64,000 nucleotides of DNA from Globisporangium splendens (Eukaryota > Oomycota > Peronosporomycetes > Pythiales > Pythiaceae): assembly GCA_006386115.1 (NCBI GenBank), contig VFIW01000029.1:248001-312000 (forward strand), written 5' to 3'. A program made the position numbers and the translations under genes. The notes below the pieces were generated by a model. That model was given only the letters and a program-made list of their open reading frames with translations. It was not told the origin of the DNA and did not search any database. Below, one piece after another: positions 10,402 through 21,221 of the stretch. The number at the start of each line of letters is the position of its first letter. Within the stretch, counting starts at the first letter, position 1.

Positions 10402-12155
10402 CTAAATGGCAAACGCGAGCAGCGTGGCTGCGACGACAGTCACGGCCACGAGACTGTTTGGCTTCAATGTAGTTGCAGAACTGGCGCCTGGGGCTTTCTT
10501 TGCGACGCCGCCGTAGCAAGGAACATCCGATGACGGCATTTTCGCCAGCGCTTGCAGCAAATCTTCATGGGCTTGTTGCCACGACGTTGTCTTCATGACA
10601 CCATAATGCGTGCGACCAAAGATTCCTTTCTTCTTGTCAATCGAATCTTCCAAATAGTATTCGCTATCTGGATTCAATGCCCAGAAGTACCCACCTTGGA
10701 TGCTGGCAGCGTATTCAATCAAATAGTCCAGGATCGCAGTCTGTTGAGGTTGACCTGAACCGTAGACGCCACTGAACGAACCAAGGATCATGGTTTTGCC
10801 TTCCGCCTGAAGCGACCCAACGGCTTCATTCATCACTTTCTTGTACTGAGTAACCAAGTCGGTTACCGGAAGATGGGTGTACGACTCACAGGAGAACTGG
10901 GACTTGCTGCACTTCAGCTGCGTCGTCGTTTTCTGGCCGTCCGCAAACTCTACGCACTCGGATTTGGCCGCGTCCCCTTCAAACTCGTCAGCTGTGGTAG
11001 TCGTGGAACAGTTGCTTTTCGCCGTATAGAAGTAGTTTTGTGGGAGGACGCCATGAGAGTGGGCGTGTGGAGCGTACACCAGTTTATTGTCGACCGCCAT
11101 TTTGATAGGATTTTTCGTGGCATTTTTGAAGTTGCCACCATTCCAGTGATTGCTCAACTCGGTGTAGTCTTCAGAAACACGGAAGCGCTGGAAATCGGTC
11201 GGCGAACTGGCACCACCAATGAAAACAAGCCATTGAGGACAGAGCTCAACGATCCGGTTGGCCAACACTTCAGCTGCTCCTTTCCAGTCGTTTTTGATAT
11301 TCGAGTCTGTGGCTTCGTTCCACTGCACTTCCAACATTTCGTTTTTGATGTCGACTCCGATCACGTTCCAATGCCCAGCATTGCACAAACTGCTTGCCAA
11401 ATACGACACTGCCTTGTACGTCCCAGACTCAGTGATGTTCACGTACGGAGCAGTGTACCAGTACGCATCTTCGTCATACTTGTCCAAAAGATGAATATCC
11501 AATAGGACCGTAGCGTACACGTTCTGAAAAGTCTCGATCATACGCCCGATCAAATCCAGGTACCGCACTTTGTTTGGGTCATCCCACGTCGTGATTTCAC
11601 GGTTCTCGTACGCATGAATGTACGCTATTTGGGGAAGCGGATCGTTCGACACAAATTCCGCGTTCAGTGGCAATCGCACAGAATTGAAGCTGTTGTTGGT
11701 CATGAACTGAAGCACTTTTGACTACGATAGAGAAGACACAACCTTGCTGATTAGGTTCCTGCACGTTGCTGATGATCAAAACGCACACTCCAAATGGACA
11801 CTTACCACTGTCGTTGCTTGCACTCCCTGCTTGTTATTCGATGTCGTGCCCCACAATCCGTCGGGGATCATATTGTCTTTCTCCATGCCACTCCACGCGA
11901 CACCCTTGATCTTGATCTCGGTCTCCACGGTCGTGTCGGCCGGGTCCACGGCATAGATCTTGCCGTTCTTCGCGACATAATTCGGTTGACGGCATTCTGT
12001 TTTCGCAAATTGAGTACATCGTCGTCAGTCTTTCCTTTCCTATTCAACCTTATCGGCCACAGAGCATATTCACCTAGGAACGCGTCGCTCGTGCTCATTC
12101 CCAGAGCCGCAATCGTCACCACCGCCACGGCGCTTCGCCACACTTTCGACACCAT
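10402..12155 (-). CDS. Secreted GH5-like (cellulase-family) protein, probable pseudo-enzyme
   Basis: Three exons on the minus strand: 12155-12074, 11996-11806 and 11721-10402. Introns of 77 nt (GTGAAT...CAG) and 84 nt (GTAAGT...TAG) join in frame to give 530 residues. Exon 1 encodes a signal peptide (VWRSAVAVVTIAALGMS). Exon 2 carries GVAWSGMEKDNMIPDGLWG, a typical GH5 N-terminal strand. Family motifs follow: LLDIHLLD (His168), IGVDIKNEM (putative acid/base Glu219) and YAPHAHSHG (His310). At the site where GH5 enzymes have the nucleophile in GEF, this protein has LGSFSGVYG, with Ser at residue 406. The rest of the fold continues (GGYFWALNPDSEYY). The C-terminus is a hydrophobic tail (SLVAVTVVAATLLAFAI) after a Ser/Thr/Ala stretch, suggesting a GPI anchor. 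It is probably a cell-surface protein that binds glucan or is catalytically dead; hydrolysis is doubtful. Confidence 0.85.
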
Positions 12156-13642
12156 TTCCGATTCTCTTCTTCTCTTCCTTGGATGGCGACCTGCGCTCGA
12201 CGCGGCGAATTCGAAACTGACGCATCCGTTGCGTGCTTCCGCCTTCTTTGCGCACGCGTTTCCTTTCCGCAACGCACTGTACCCAGTATAGAAACCGCGG
12301 CTACTGCCACCGGCGCCAGATGTGACCTCTACCCACTTACTGAGTCCCATCCCCATATTCCAAAAGTGGTGTCCGCATATACACTATGTAAGTACATTGA
12401 GTACGATCTGACAGGCCACCTGTGTCGGTAGAAAGGACAGCACACTGAATTAGTGGCAAGTTGAAAGTCATTAATTCTGCACCCAAAAGAGTTGGCAGCG
12501 ATCCACACGTTGTGAAGCTTTTTCGAGGTGTATGTGCGTGTGTGTGTGTGTGTGTCGCATTCACTTTTTTGGTCGGGTGTACCCAACAAACTACACAAAA
12601 ATGAGTGATCTGTTTGCACACTGCAGTGTATGCTGCCCGAGTCGCATGCGCTGCGCACACACACTGCGCGGGCTTTCATCAGACCCGTGTCCGAGTCGAG
12701 ACGATTTATCTTTTTTCAAGACGCTTTCACATGAACGTTCTCCTGAATTGCGTCCAAGAACTAGCATCCTGATACATATAAGCGAAAGGCAGAAAACAGC
12801 AGCTCAAAGCATTGATATTGTCAAAGTTCAATCCTTGACACGCTCATTTCATTGTTTTACTCGCTCCTCAACCTATCTGTCGACCAACAGATGTGCTAGT
12901 AAAACAATCATGAAGATTTCACTTGCTACCCCCTCATGTTGGATTGTTTTACCTCGCCAGGAAGAGTTGCGGTCGACGAAAGTGATACTATTGCCTCCCC
13001 CGAAAAGCAACTAAAAAGCAATATATGAGCGAACACTCAATCCAGTGAGAGTGGACAGGCGGGTTCACGAACTGAAACACCGATTGGTGCCATCAAGTGT
13101 ACCCCTTTCCTGCCAGCACAGTTGTAAAAGCACATAATAGGTACCAAGTCGCTCCGAACCACACAGACGGTATCCACCGGAATATTTACTGCAAGTGTGC
13201 GAACAACACCTATCCTCTGCACATAGAGTCCCTTTGACAATCTATACTATTCAGTATTGAGCGTTCTGATAATCATGTCAATTTATAATTTCGCCTGTAA
13301 ATACACTGTAAAAAAAAGTAAATGCAAGCATCAAGGAGTTCAGCGACACCCATAAATCCGTCGAAAGAAAAATCTCCCCTTGACGACTCACCTCCCTCGT
13401 AACTGCCATGTCACCGGATTTTGCTTCAGAAAATGAGCTAATAGGGCATCATACCGAAGGGATGCGCCTGACTGGCGACTGGGACAATGCGAGCCCTCAT
13501 TCTAATGAAAGAGAGCGTGGCACAATTGTTCGAATGCTTGCGGCGTTCCCCCATCTGGCGTGCCCTTGGCGCCAGCCCCGTGAGCTCTCTTGAGTGTCGC
13601 CGCATGCGCCATCTCTCTCTATTGCGAAGCCAACTGCACTTT
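12156..13642. other. Intergenic; promoter of GH5 gene and TG repeat
   Basis: No gene is supported. 12156-12360 is open in several frames upstream of the GH5 start, but the signal peptide places the ATG at 12155. A (TG)n run lies at 12538-12555. 13240-13330 is A/T-rich with a short A run. The small frames at 13400-13640 look like shadows of the next gene's 3' end. Confidence 0.4.
12538..12555. repeat. (TG)n microsatellite
   Basis: Nine tandem TG units in an intergenic region, flanked by imperfect TG-rich sequence on the left (TATGTGCG). Confidence 0.9.
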
Positions 13643-14719
13643 CTAAACGGCTCGCGTGTCCCTATTGCAGTGACTCGTCCTGCGTGATATGCTGTTCGAC
13701 TGGACCAAGAAGGGCGAAGCGCTACAACCGTAATGGCCTTGCGCTCCACTTGCCTCTGCTTTGATAGACCCGCGCCAAACAGATGCATCCTTCTGTTGTG
13801 CGTATGGCCGCGTTGCGTCGACGAGCTTCTTCTCTAGTACCGAGATGCATCGTTGCATGTCCTTTAGACTGGACTCGAGCCGCTTTTTGTCCTTGCCGAG
13901 CTGCTGCAGGTACGCAAAGTACTTTTTCAGCTGCGTTTGCTGCACGGTGGTGATCTGCTGGTAATCTCGCGCCATTTCGCGCTTTTTGTCCACGAGGCGA
14001 CTCAATTGCGTTTCCAGCTTGGCCGCCAACGACTGCAGTTTCTGGATCTCAAAGTCCTTGGTTTTCAAGCGCGCGTGCAGCGAAGTTAACGGAAGCGTTC
14101 TCAAGTGCGCTGCGTGACGATTTGCGCGACTCATTGCGGTTGGAGACACATCGACATCATTGTCCATCGCATTTGCATCAATTGGCTGTAGCATCGGTGC
14201 GTCTGCATTAGCACTCGGGAGAGTCAGGTTTGACGAGACCACTTGACAACCTGGAGGAATGGGAATGGCACAATCGAGGCGTTTCCGCATGTCTTCCAGT
14301 TCATGTGCCTGCTGCACCACGAGCGTTTGGAGATGACTGCGGGTTTCATCATGACCATCAGCAGAAGTAGGCTTGGTTGTCGTTTGTTGCGGAACTGCCG
14401 GCGGCTGAACTATGTTTTGAACGTTTGCATTTGCTTCCTGCCTTCTCGCTTCGTCACTCCCATAGCCTTCACAGCGTTCAATCAACGACGCATTCAATCG
14501 CGCCAGCTGCTGGAACATCAGCATGCACTGTTGTTGGTCTTTCTTCGCCTGCTCGTTGCTTGCTCTCTTGAGCTTCGCGAGCTCGTCCTGTAGCGCTGCG
14601 CATCCTTGGCAACGCTACATCGCACACGAGACGACGAGAGGTTAATCATTAGTCCATGCGTGCCATGTTGTAGATCCTAGTGCCTCGTGCGCAACGCGTA
14701 CCTCGCTTAGTTTTCCCAT
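13643..14719 (-). CDS. Coiled-coil protein of unknown function (two exons)
   Basis: Exon 1 is tiny (14719-14702, MGKLSE). An 87-nt intron (GTACGC...TAG, 14701-14615) follows, and exon 2 runs 14614-13643 in frame, giving 329 residues. The join gives MGKLSERCQGCAALQDELAK, which starts a coiled coil at once. The N-terminal 60 residues (ALQDELAKLKRASNEQAKKD) and residues ~190-270 (KLQSLAAKLETQLSRLVDKK, then LKKYFAYLQQLGKDKKRLES) are heptad-like, separated by a Pro/Thr/Asn-rich linker. A CxxC (CQGC) sits at residues 8-11. There is no catalytic motif, signal or membrane segment. It could be a structural or scaffold protein of cytoskeleton or centrosome; that is a guess from coiled coils only. The last ~40 residues are low in regularity, so the true 3' end may involve a further intron. 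Confidence 0.7.
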
Positions 14720-15920
14720 CGTCTTCTCAGCGCAGACGAAGAAGGCTCATTCTCTACCGCCGTCATTCAAGAGACTCGCTTCCGTGACACCCTGCAAGTC
14801 CCAATTACAAACCAGCATGAAACACCCGCATCTCGAAATTGAGACTACGGCGGAACCCACAGGTCCATTTTTCTATTTCCGTCACCTGGTCACTCAGCCT
14901 CTGATCAACGATGCCGTTACTAGCCACGATCGGCTGACGACACGTCAGAACGACATCAAGTTGCAGTCTCCATCAGCAAGAGATGGACTCCCAAGATCTT
15001 CAACTAAGGAGGGTGATAGATGCCACGCGGACCTCCATTGACTGTGTGCATCATGAACCATCTTTTGGTCGGCTCGCATTGCCCTTGGAATCAATCAAGA
15101 GCCCAGACCATCAGTGTTTTTCCATGGGAGCCGCCGATGCACATCAACTCGATGATGATCGACCTCGTTGCACATGAGCCTTCGGATTGAGTGGATGAGC
15201 AATTGGCCACCATCACTCTCGAAATGGCTGCCGATAGTATCTTTTCTCGTGCAAAACGTCGCATTGATTGGCTTCCCGCCGTTGCAAGCGAAGAGCTCTT
15301 TTGGCGCATGAGCTGGTCTCAAGTGGGCTCCACATTGGCTTAGCTAGTCGGCCAATCAGAGATCGAGATGGCTATGTCTGTTACTTATTATAGCCAATAA
15401 AACAGTGCCAAAATGTATCCGACTAGTTTTACTGGCTTAAATGAGAAAGATATTGTTGTTGTTTGGGTCAGACACGGCATTTTGATGGGCTCTGATTGGC
15501 GAGTCAGTCCCTTCGCATTAACCAATCAGCGCCATGGATTCCGCCACCCCACGACTGTAGCCGTTTGGCAAAACAGCCTCTCAAACTCGAGCCTGCAACC
15601 ATCAGCACACTCAATATTCACTATAATCAGGTCCAATCGCTCTCATTGTCAACCATTTATGGCAAATATAAAGTACGAAAGCCGTATTAAAGAGGTTACT
15701 AACTCCTGAACTTTCAAGAGATAACGGCATTTCGGGACTGAAGCACTTCTTTATGTTCGCAGCTTTCGTAATCGTCTGACCAAGGGTTTCCGCCGTTGCG
15801 TTGATGCATTTTCCAGTGTTGAATGAGACGCATCCTGCATTCTGCTTCATTCGCGAATCGCCCGCCTGCCGCGCACACCAACTGCCATCGCCTTGTGATC
15901 CAGTGTAAACTCCAGTAAGG
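14720..15920. other. Divergent intergenic region with CCAAT boxes, upstream of SulP gene 1
   Basis: No gene is supported. The region separates the coiled-coil gene (minus) from SulP gene 1 (plus), so it holds both promoters. It carries the inverted CCAAT pair at 15333-15358 and a second, wider ATTGG...CCAAT pair at 15493-15527 (22 bases between the boxes), plus a single GCCAATAAA near 15391. Confidence 0.5.
15333..15358. promoter_or_regulatory. Inverted CCAAT pair, ATTGG-N13-CCAAT
   Basis: ATTGG at 15334-15338 and CCAAT at 15352-15356 are separated by exactly 13 bases. This is about 565 bases upstream of the SulP gene 1 start. The same geometry recurs at 21196, 21978, 23059 and 38255. CCAAT is the core bound by NF-Y/HAP complexes in eukaryotes; binding here is inferred. 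Confidence 0.5.
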
Positions 15921-18041
15921 ATGGCCGCCTCCATGCGCCGCGTGCAGTCGACGTCGAGCACGGACTCGAGTGCCGAGCTACCGCCTCAGACGCATCAGAG
16001 TGACCTGCGCGCGCACTTTGCGCTGCCCAAGAAGACGTTCGCACAGCACCTCAAGCACCACGTGCCCATTCTCGAGTGGTTGCCCAAGTACCAGATCCGG
16101 CGCGACCTCAAGTTCGACATCGTCGCGGGCATCACCGTCGCGATGATGCTGATTCCGCAAGAAGTGTCGCTCTCGACCATCATGCACGTGCCAGCGCACC
16201 ATGGGCTGTACACTGCGGCGACGGCGCCATTGGTGTATGCGCTGTTTGGCTCATCGACTGTGCTCTCGGTGGCCAGTGGCTCGGAAGTGGCGCTGTTGGT
16301 GGGGACGATCCTGAACCCCATTGAGAGCGAAGAAGAGCGCATCGCGACGGGCATCATGTTTTCGTTCCTCTCGGGCTGCATCTTGTTAACCCTTCGTATC
16401 CTCAACCTGAGCCAGATCGCCGACTTCTTCTCGCGTCCGGTCATGGGTGGATTCATCTCGGCTGGTGGCTTCCTGATCGCACTCGCCCAGGTGCAAAACT
16501 GGTTGCAGATCAAGGTCGAACACGCGACGTACCCTCCGCAGACTGTGTACAAGATCTTCCAGGGCATTGACCAGACCAACAAGTACAGCTTCTGGGTTTG
16601 CACGCTCTCGATCGCGTTCCTGTTTGCGCTTCGGTTCATTAAGAAGCGCTTCTTCCCAAACCCAGTCGTGAGTCAGCTCTTTGAGCCTGATGTGCCAGAG
16701 GCCAAGTCTCTCGAAGTGCAGCAGATCTTGACGCCGGTGCCTGACCACGGAACTGCTCCGCCTACCCAAGCCATGCACAGCCACGGGTTCTCGCTGACGG
16801 ACCAGCAGTACGTGAGTATGGAAGCGACGCTGCACCAGCATGATGATGTCGATACCGCTAAGGAACTCCCCAAGTCCAAGGGCCAGCTTCTGTTGATCTT
16901 CATTGCTCGCACTTTGTGTGACTTGGGCCCGCTGCTCGTCTGCATCTTTGGCGGTATCATTGGCTACTCTGTCGGACCAAAGAAGATGAAGCTTACGGGT
17001 GATGTGCCAAGTGGATTTCCAACTCCTCTCGAGCCGTGGTATGGATTCAACAATGGCGTCATCGCCGGCGACAAGTTTGGTGAAATCGTGGTCAAGGCGC
17101 TGACGATCTGCATCGTCGTGTTCCTTTCGAGTATCGCGATGTCCAAGCGGCTCGCGATTCAACGTGGAGAAGATATTGATACCGGCAAGGAGTTGACTGG
17201 TCTGGGCATGGCCAGCATTGTGTGCGGCTTTTTCCAGGCGATGCCACCCACGGGCGGTATGTCGCGTACGGCGGTGAACCTGCAGAACGCGCACACCCAA
17301 GTCGCTTCGATCATTACTACCCTGATCGTGATCTTTTGTCTGTACACGATGACTGGCACTTTGTACTACTTGCCTCGCGCGACGTTGGCGTCGATTATCA
17401 TTGTTGCTGGCTTTTCGCTGATTGAATTCAAGGAAGCCAAGTGGTTGTATCGTGTCAAGCGCGACGAATTCGTTGTCTGGGTGCTCTCGTTCATTTTGAC
17501 CCTTGGCCTTGGAGTCCTCGACGGGCTCATCGGTTCGATCATCGTATCGATTCTCGCGCTCATGTACAAAACCAAGACGTCCCCTGTGGTGATCCTTGGT
17601 GAGTTGGACAACGGCAGCTTCGTCGACCGTGACGCGTACCCTCTCGCTCATCATCTCGACGACGTTATCGCTGTGCGAGTCGAGAGCTCGTTATACTTTG
17701 CCAACTGCGAGCGCGTTGCCGTGTTCATTGAATTGGAGATCGCGCGCTTGCAAGCAATCGGTATTCGCACCCGCGGCGTGGTCTTGGATGCGCAGCACAT
17801 GAACGACATGGATGCGACGACGATCCAAGTCCTTTCCGACATGCAAGAGAAGCTCGCGGTGCGCAAGATCACCTTCGCTGTCGCGAATGCCAACGGCAAG
17901 TTGCACGACATGCTCGCCAACACCAACTTGCTGAAGCGCATCTTTGGTGGAAGCCCAAGCCTGCGCTTGGAAGAAGTCATTCGCATGCTTCGATCTCTTC
18001 CAGCGTCACCAACGGGCCGATCTGGGTCCACGATGGTATGA
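15921..18041 (+). CDS. SulP/SLC26 anion transporter 1 with STAS domain
   Basis: A 706-residue, single-exon SulP family transporter. An N-terminal cytosolic tail of ~60 residues ends at LEWLPKYQIRRDLKFDIVAG, the family's entry to TM1. The hallmark IPQEVSLSTIMHVPAHHGLY follows, then DFFSRPVMGGFISAGGFLIA in the TM core, PPTGGMSRTAVN late in the core, and a C-terminal STAS domain (about 540-690, with VVLDAQHMNDMDATTIQVLS). Members move sulfate or other anions across the plasma membrane or vacuole; the substrate cannot be read from sequence. The core is interrupted at ~250-320 by a cytosolic insert with GFSLTDQQYVS. It is convergent with SulP gene 2, forming an inverted pair, and parts of its core are nearly identical at DNA level to genes 2 and 4. 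The first ATG at 15921 gives the family's usual N-terminus. Confidence 0.9.
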   Translation: MAASMRRVQSTSSTDSSAELPPQTHQSDLRAHFALPKKTFAQHLKHHVPILEWLPKYQIRRDLKFDIVAGITVAMMLIPQEVSLSTIMHVPAHHGLYTAATAPLVYALFGSSTVLSVASGSEVALLVGTILNPIESEEERIATGIMFSFLSGCILLTLRILNLSQIADFFSRPVMGGFISAGGFLIALAQVQNWLQIKVEHATYPPQTVYKIFQGIDQTNKYSFWVCTLSIAFLFALRFIKKRFFPNPVVSQLFEPDVPEAKSLEVQQILTPVPDHGTAPPTQAMHSHGFSLTDQQYVSMEATLHQHDDVDTAKELPKSKGQLLLIFIARTLCDLGPLLVCIFGGIIGYSVGPKKMKLTGDVPSGFPTPLEPWYGFNNGVIAGDKFGEIVVKALTICIVVFLSSIAMSKRLAIQRGEDIDTGKELTGLGMASIVCGFFQAMPPTGGMSRTAVNLQNAHTQVASIITTLIVIFCLYTMTGTLYYLPRATLASIIIVAGFSLIEFKEAKWLYRVKRDEFVVWVLSFILTLGLGVLDGLIGSIIVSILALMYKTKTSPVVILGELDNGSFVDRDAYPLAHHLDDVIAVRVESSLYFANCERVAVFIELEIARLQAIGIRTRGVVLDAQHMNDMDATTIQVLSDMQEKLAVRKITFAVANANGKLHDMLANTNLLKRIFGGSPSLRLEEVIRMLRSLPASPTGRSGSTMV

Positions 18042-18813
18042 GTCGTCTACTATTTAGGTTTATTTTACTAATTGTACAGAGCACACTAAGAAAACGAAGT
18101 TACAAAAGCATCCGTGAGTCTTGATTCGCTGGCGTTATCTCTGTGGGCTATGAAGCAGGGAGCACTGCTCACAATCTGCTGTGTTCTTTCGACAGTGTAG
18201 CCACTACTTGTCTTTCTGACAGCAAGATCCGTCAATTGACGAATGTACCCATTTTTCTCCATTGTACTGTAAGGTTGCATGTATCAGTACATTCGTCTAG
18301 AAATAACAGTCTGTAAAATCAATATACTGCTTTAAGTGAGTAGTCAGCACAGAGTGTACCTATATCTCTGTCACCTAACAAGAAGACACGGTACAGACGA
18401 ATGGAGCTCGTGGCGTGGGATGAGTTACCAAAAAGTGTAGGTACGCGTTTTTCCGACGGTGGAGTGAGCAGCATTTGAGATTCAATGGCACGTCATCGAG
18501 TGTCACTCGGGGTCTTCTCCACCACCGGCGCAACGCAAAGCATCAAGTTTAACAATGAGCATGCAGCTGACGATCAAGGACTTTAGCTACGTGATCCAGC
18601 GGATCAAATGCCATGTGACGATAACGAATTGACAGATCACGAACAAACTCAGATCGTCACATGATGTCGAACAAAGAGATGCGCAAGATCGATCAGTTAG
18701 TTTGTCTATGCTGCACTTTGTATTTACGAACAGCGGAAAGGCTGGTTGCACTGCTAATTACTGTAGTGCTTAAACTAGATACACATACGCTAATGTAATA
18801 ACAAAGCGAGACT
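18042..18813. other. Spacer between convergent SulP genes 1 and 2
   Basis: About 770 bases holding the two 3' ends. No gene is recognised. A 26-codon frame near 18555 (MSMQLTIKDFSYVIQRIK) is too short to support. Confidence 0.4.
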
Positions 18814-20898
18814 TTACACCGCACTGGTTCCGATACGGCTATTCGAAGGCGACGATGGCAGCGCTCGCAGCATGCGCACGACATCGTCGATGTGGTGGCT
18901 GGGGTTGCCTGCGAAGATGCGCTTGAGCAGGTTCGTGTTGGCAAACATGTCGTGGATCTTGCTGTTCGCGCCGGCGATCGCGAACGTGATATGGCGAACC
19001 GCCAGTTTTTCTTGCATGTCCGAGAGCACTTGGATCGTCGTCGCATCCATGTCGTTCATGAACTGCGCGTCAAGCACGACGCCTCGGGTGCGAATACCGA
19101 TCACCTGGAGGCGAGCCATTTCGACCTCGATAAAATTGCCCACACGCTCACAGTTGGCAAAAAACAGCGAACTTTCGACGCGGACGGCAACAATGTCGCC
19201 CAGGTGGTTGGCAAGTGGGTACTCCTTGCGGTCGACGAAGCTGCCGTTGTCCAATTCACCGAGGATCGCGACGGGGGACGTCTTGCTCTTGTACATGAGT
19301 GCGAGCACCGAGACAATGATCGAGCCGATGAGACCGTCAAGAACACCGAGACCAAGCGTCAAGATGAACGAAGCAACCCACACGTAGAACTCGTCGCGCT
19401 TCACCTTGTACAGCCACTTGGCTTCACGGAACTCGATCAAAGTGAACCCTGCGACAATGATAATCGACGCCAACGTCGCGCGAGGCAGGTAGTAGAGCGT
19501 ACCAGTCAGCGTGTAGAGAGACACGATAATCAGGAGCGTCGTGATGATCGAGGACAGTTGCGTGCGCGCGTTCATAAAGTTCACAGCGGTACGAGACATA
19601 CCACCCGTCGGCGGCATCGCCTGGAAGAAACCGCACACGATGCTGGCCATGCCCAGACCAGTCAGTTCCTGGTCCGTGTTGATATCTTGACCGCGAGCGA
19701 TACCGAGACGCTTGGCCATGGCGATACTGGATAAGTACACGACGACGCAGATCGTCGCGGCGTGGTAGAGCACCGTGCCAAAGTTGTCTTTGATGATGTG
19801 GTCGCTGTAGCCGTACCATGGCTCGAGTGGAGTCGGGAAGCCGCTTGGAATATTACCCGTGAGCTTGAGCTTCTTTGGACCAAGGTAGTAGCCGGCGATG
19901 CCGCCAAAGATGCACACGATCAACGGACCAACGTCGCAAGTAGTGCGAGCGATGAAGAGCAAGACGGCGACGAAGCCGTTCTTCGGAGCCTTGGCAGGTT
20001 CCACTTCGTGGTTCTGCGCGCGAGCGGCTTGCATGCTCAAGTACTGCTGGTCGTTCAGGGAGAAGCCGTGGCTGTAATTGCCCGAAGGCTGGACGCCATC
20101 CTGGACTGGGGTCAAAATCGGTTGGTGGTCCTCAAGCTTGGCTTCTGGGGCGTCCTTCTCGAACAATCGGGTCACAATCGGGTTTGGGAAGAAGCGTTTC
20201 TTAATGAACCGAAGCGCAAACAGGAACGCGATCGAGAGCGTGCCGATCCAGAAGCTGTACTTGTTGGTCTGGTCAATGCCCTGGAAGATCTTGTACACAG
20301 TCTGCGGAGGGTACGTCGCGTGTTCGACCTTGATCTGCAACCAGTTTTGCACCTGGGCGAGTGCGATCAGGAAGCCACCAGCCGAGATGAATCCACCCAT
20401 GACCGGACGCGAGAAGAAGTCGGCGATCTGGCTCAGGTTGAGGATACGAAGGATCAACAAGATGCAGCCCGAGAGGAACGAAAACATGATGCCCGTCGCG
20501 ATGCGCTCTTCTTCACTCTCCATCGAGTTGAGGATCGTACCGACGAGAAGCGACACTTCCGAGCCACTGGCCACCGAGAGCATGGTCGATGAGCCAAACA
20601 GCGCATACACCAATGGCGCCGTCGCCGCAGTGTACAGCCCATGGTGCGCTGGCACGTGCATGATGGTCGAGAGCGACACTTCTTGCGGAATCAGCATCAT
20701 CGTGACCGTGATACCCGAGACGATGTCCGACTTGAGGTCGCGGCGCACATTGTAGTTGCCGAGCCATTTGATGATCGGCATCAAATACACGGCGCGGTCG
20801 TAGAGCGTCTTCTTGGGTGCCTCGAAGCGAGTTTGCAACGAGGACGAGGCGTCGTCGCCCGTGGTCGTGGAGCTGCCAACGTTGCGTCTTGTCGCCAT
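18814..20898 (-). CDS. SulP/SLC26 anion transporter 2 with STAS domain
   Basis: A 694-residue, single-exon SulP transporter. The start is set at ATG 20898 (MATRRNVGSS) rather than 22 codons upstream, because SulP gene 4 starts at the equivalent place. It has the same architecture as gene 1: N-tail, KWLGNYNVRRDLKSDIVSG, IPQEVSLSTIMHVPAHHG, a loop with GFSLNDQQYLS, PPTGGMSRTAVNFMNARTQL, and a STAS domain near residues 530-680 with VVLDAQFMNDMDATTIQVLS. From about residue 30 to 490 it differs from gene 4, 19 kb away, at only about five residues. The N-tail and STAS region differ much more. That pattern points to recent gene conversion or a partial duplication. It likely transports sulfate or a related anion; substrate unknown. 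An inverted CCAAT pair lies about 300 bases upstream. Confidence 0.9.
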   Translation of the reverse strand: MATRRNVGSSTTTGDDASSSLQTRFEAPKKTLYDRAVYLMPIIKWLGNYNVRRDLKSDIVSGITVTMMLIPQEVSLSTIMHVPAHHGLYTAATAPLVYALFGSSTMLSVASGSEVSLLVGTILNSMESEEERIATGIMFSFLSGCILLILRILNLSQIADFFSRPVMGGFISAGGFLIALAQVQNWLQIKVEHATYPPQTVYKIFQGIDQTNKYSFWIGTLSIAFLFALRFIKKRFFPNPIVTRLFEKDAPEAKLEDHQPILTPVQDGVQPSGNYSHGFSLNDQQYLSMQAARAQNHEVEPAKAPKNGFVAVLLFIARTTCDVGPLIVCIFGGIAGYYLGPKKLKLTGNIPSGFPTPLEPWYGYSDHIIKDNFGTVLYHAATICVVVYLSSIAMAKRLGIARGQDINTDQELTGLGMASIVCGFFQAMPPTGGMSRTAVNFMNARTQLSSIITTLLIIVSLYTLTGTLYYLPRATLASIIIVAGFTLIEFREAKWLYKVKRDEFYVWVASFILTLGLGVLDGLIGSIIVSVLALMYKSKTSPVAILGELDNGSFVDRKEYPLANHLGDIVAVRVESSLFFANCERVGNFIEVEMARLQVIGIRTRGVVLDAQFMNDMDATTIQVLSDMQEKLAVRHITFAIAGANSKIHDMFANTNLLKRIFAGNPSHHIDDVVRMLRALPSSPSNSRIGTSAV

Positions 20899-21195
20899 TG
20901 CGTGACAGTTCAAAGCGACGTGCAATGCGGGACTTGTGCTACTTGGAGGAAAGGCGCGTTGCACTGCTCAATGCGAGGCAAATTGGAGAATGAGGAACCT
21001 TCTGGCGCTTAAGCGAATTGGAACCGAGGCGAGGTGCCGCCGCCAGATGAGGTAAACCACTTGGAACGGCGGTCCCACTGCGGGAATTCCAGCGTTGGAG
21101 GAGCGAGCGAGAGAGGGATGACGGGAAGAGCTCAGGCTCCAGCTGTCTGACCAGCGACTCTTCTTCAGACTCGGGGTGGCCGTTTGCGCGCAAAC

Positions 21196-21221
21196 GATTG
21201 GCTGGAGACGGAAACCAATCA
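21196..21221. promoter_or_regulatory. Inverted CCAAT pair, GATTGG-N13-CCAATCA
   Basis: GATTGG at 21196-21201 and CCAATCA at 21215-21221, 13 bases apart. It sits about 300 bases upstream of SulP gene 2 (minus strand). It matches the copy at 38255 also in the bases next to the boxes (GATTGGCTG and ACCAATCA). Confidence 0.55.

Noticed and set aside
15493..15527. GATTGG...CCAATCA pair upstream of SulP gene 1 with 22 bases between the boxes
   Set aside because: It does not fit the 13-base spacing of the other pairs, so it was not counted with them.
16000..17654. Long minus-strand open frames opposite SulP gene 1, and similar ones opposite genes 2, 4 and 5
   Set aside because: They are shadows: Arg/His/Glu-rich translations on the reverse of biased codons, repeated opposite each paralog.
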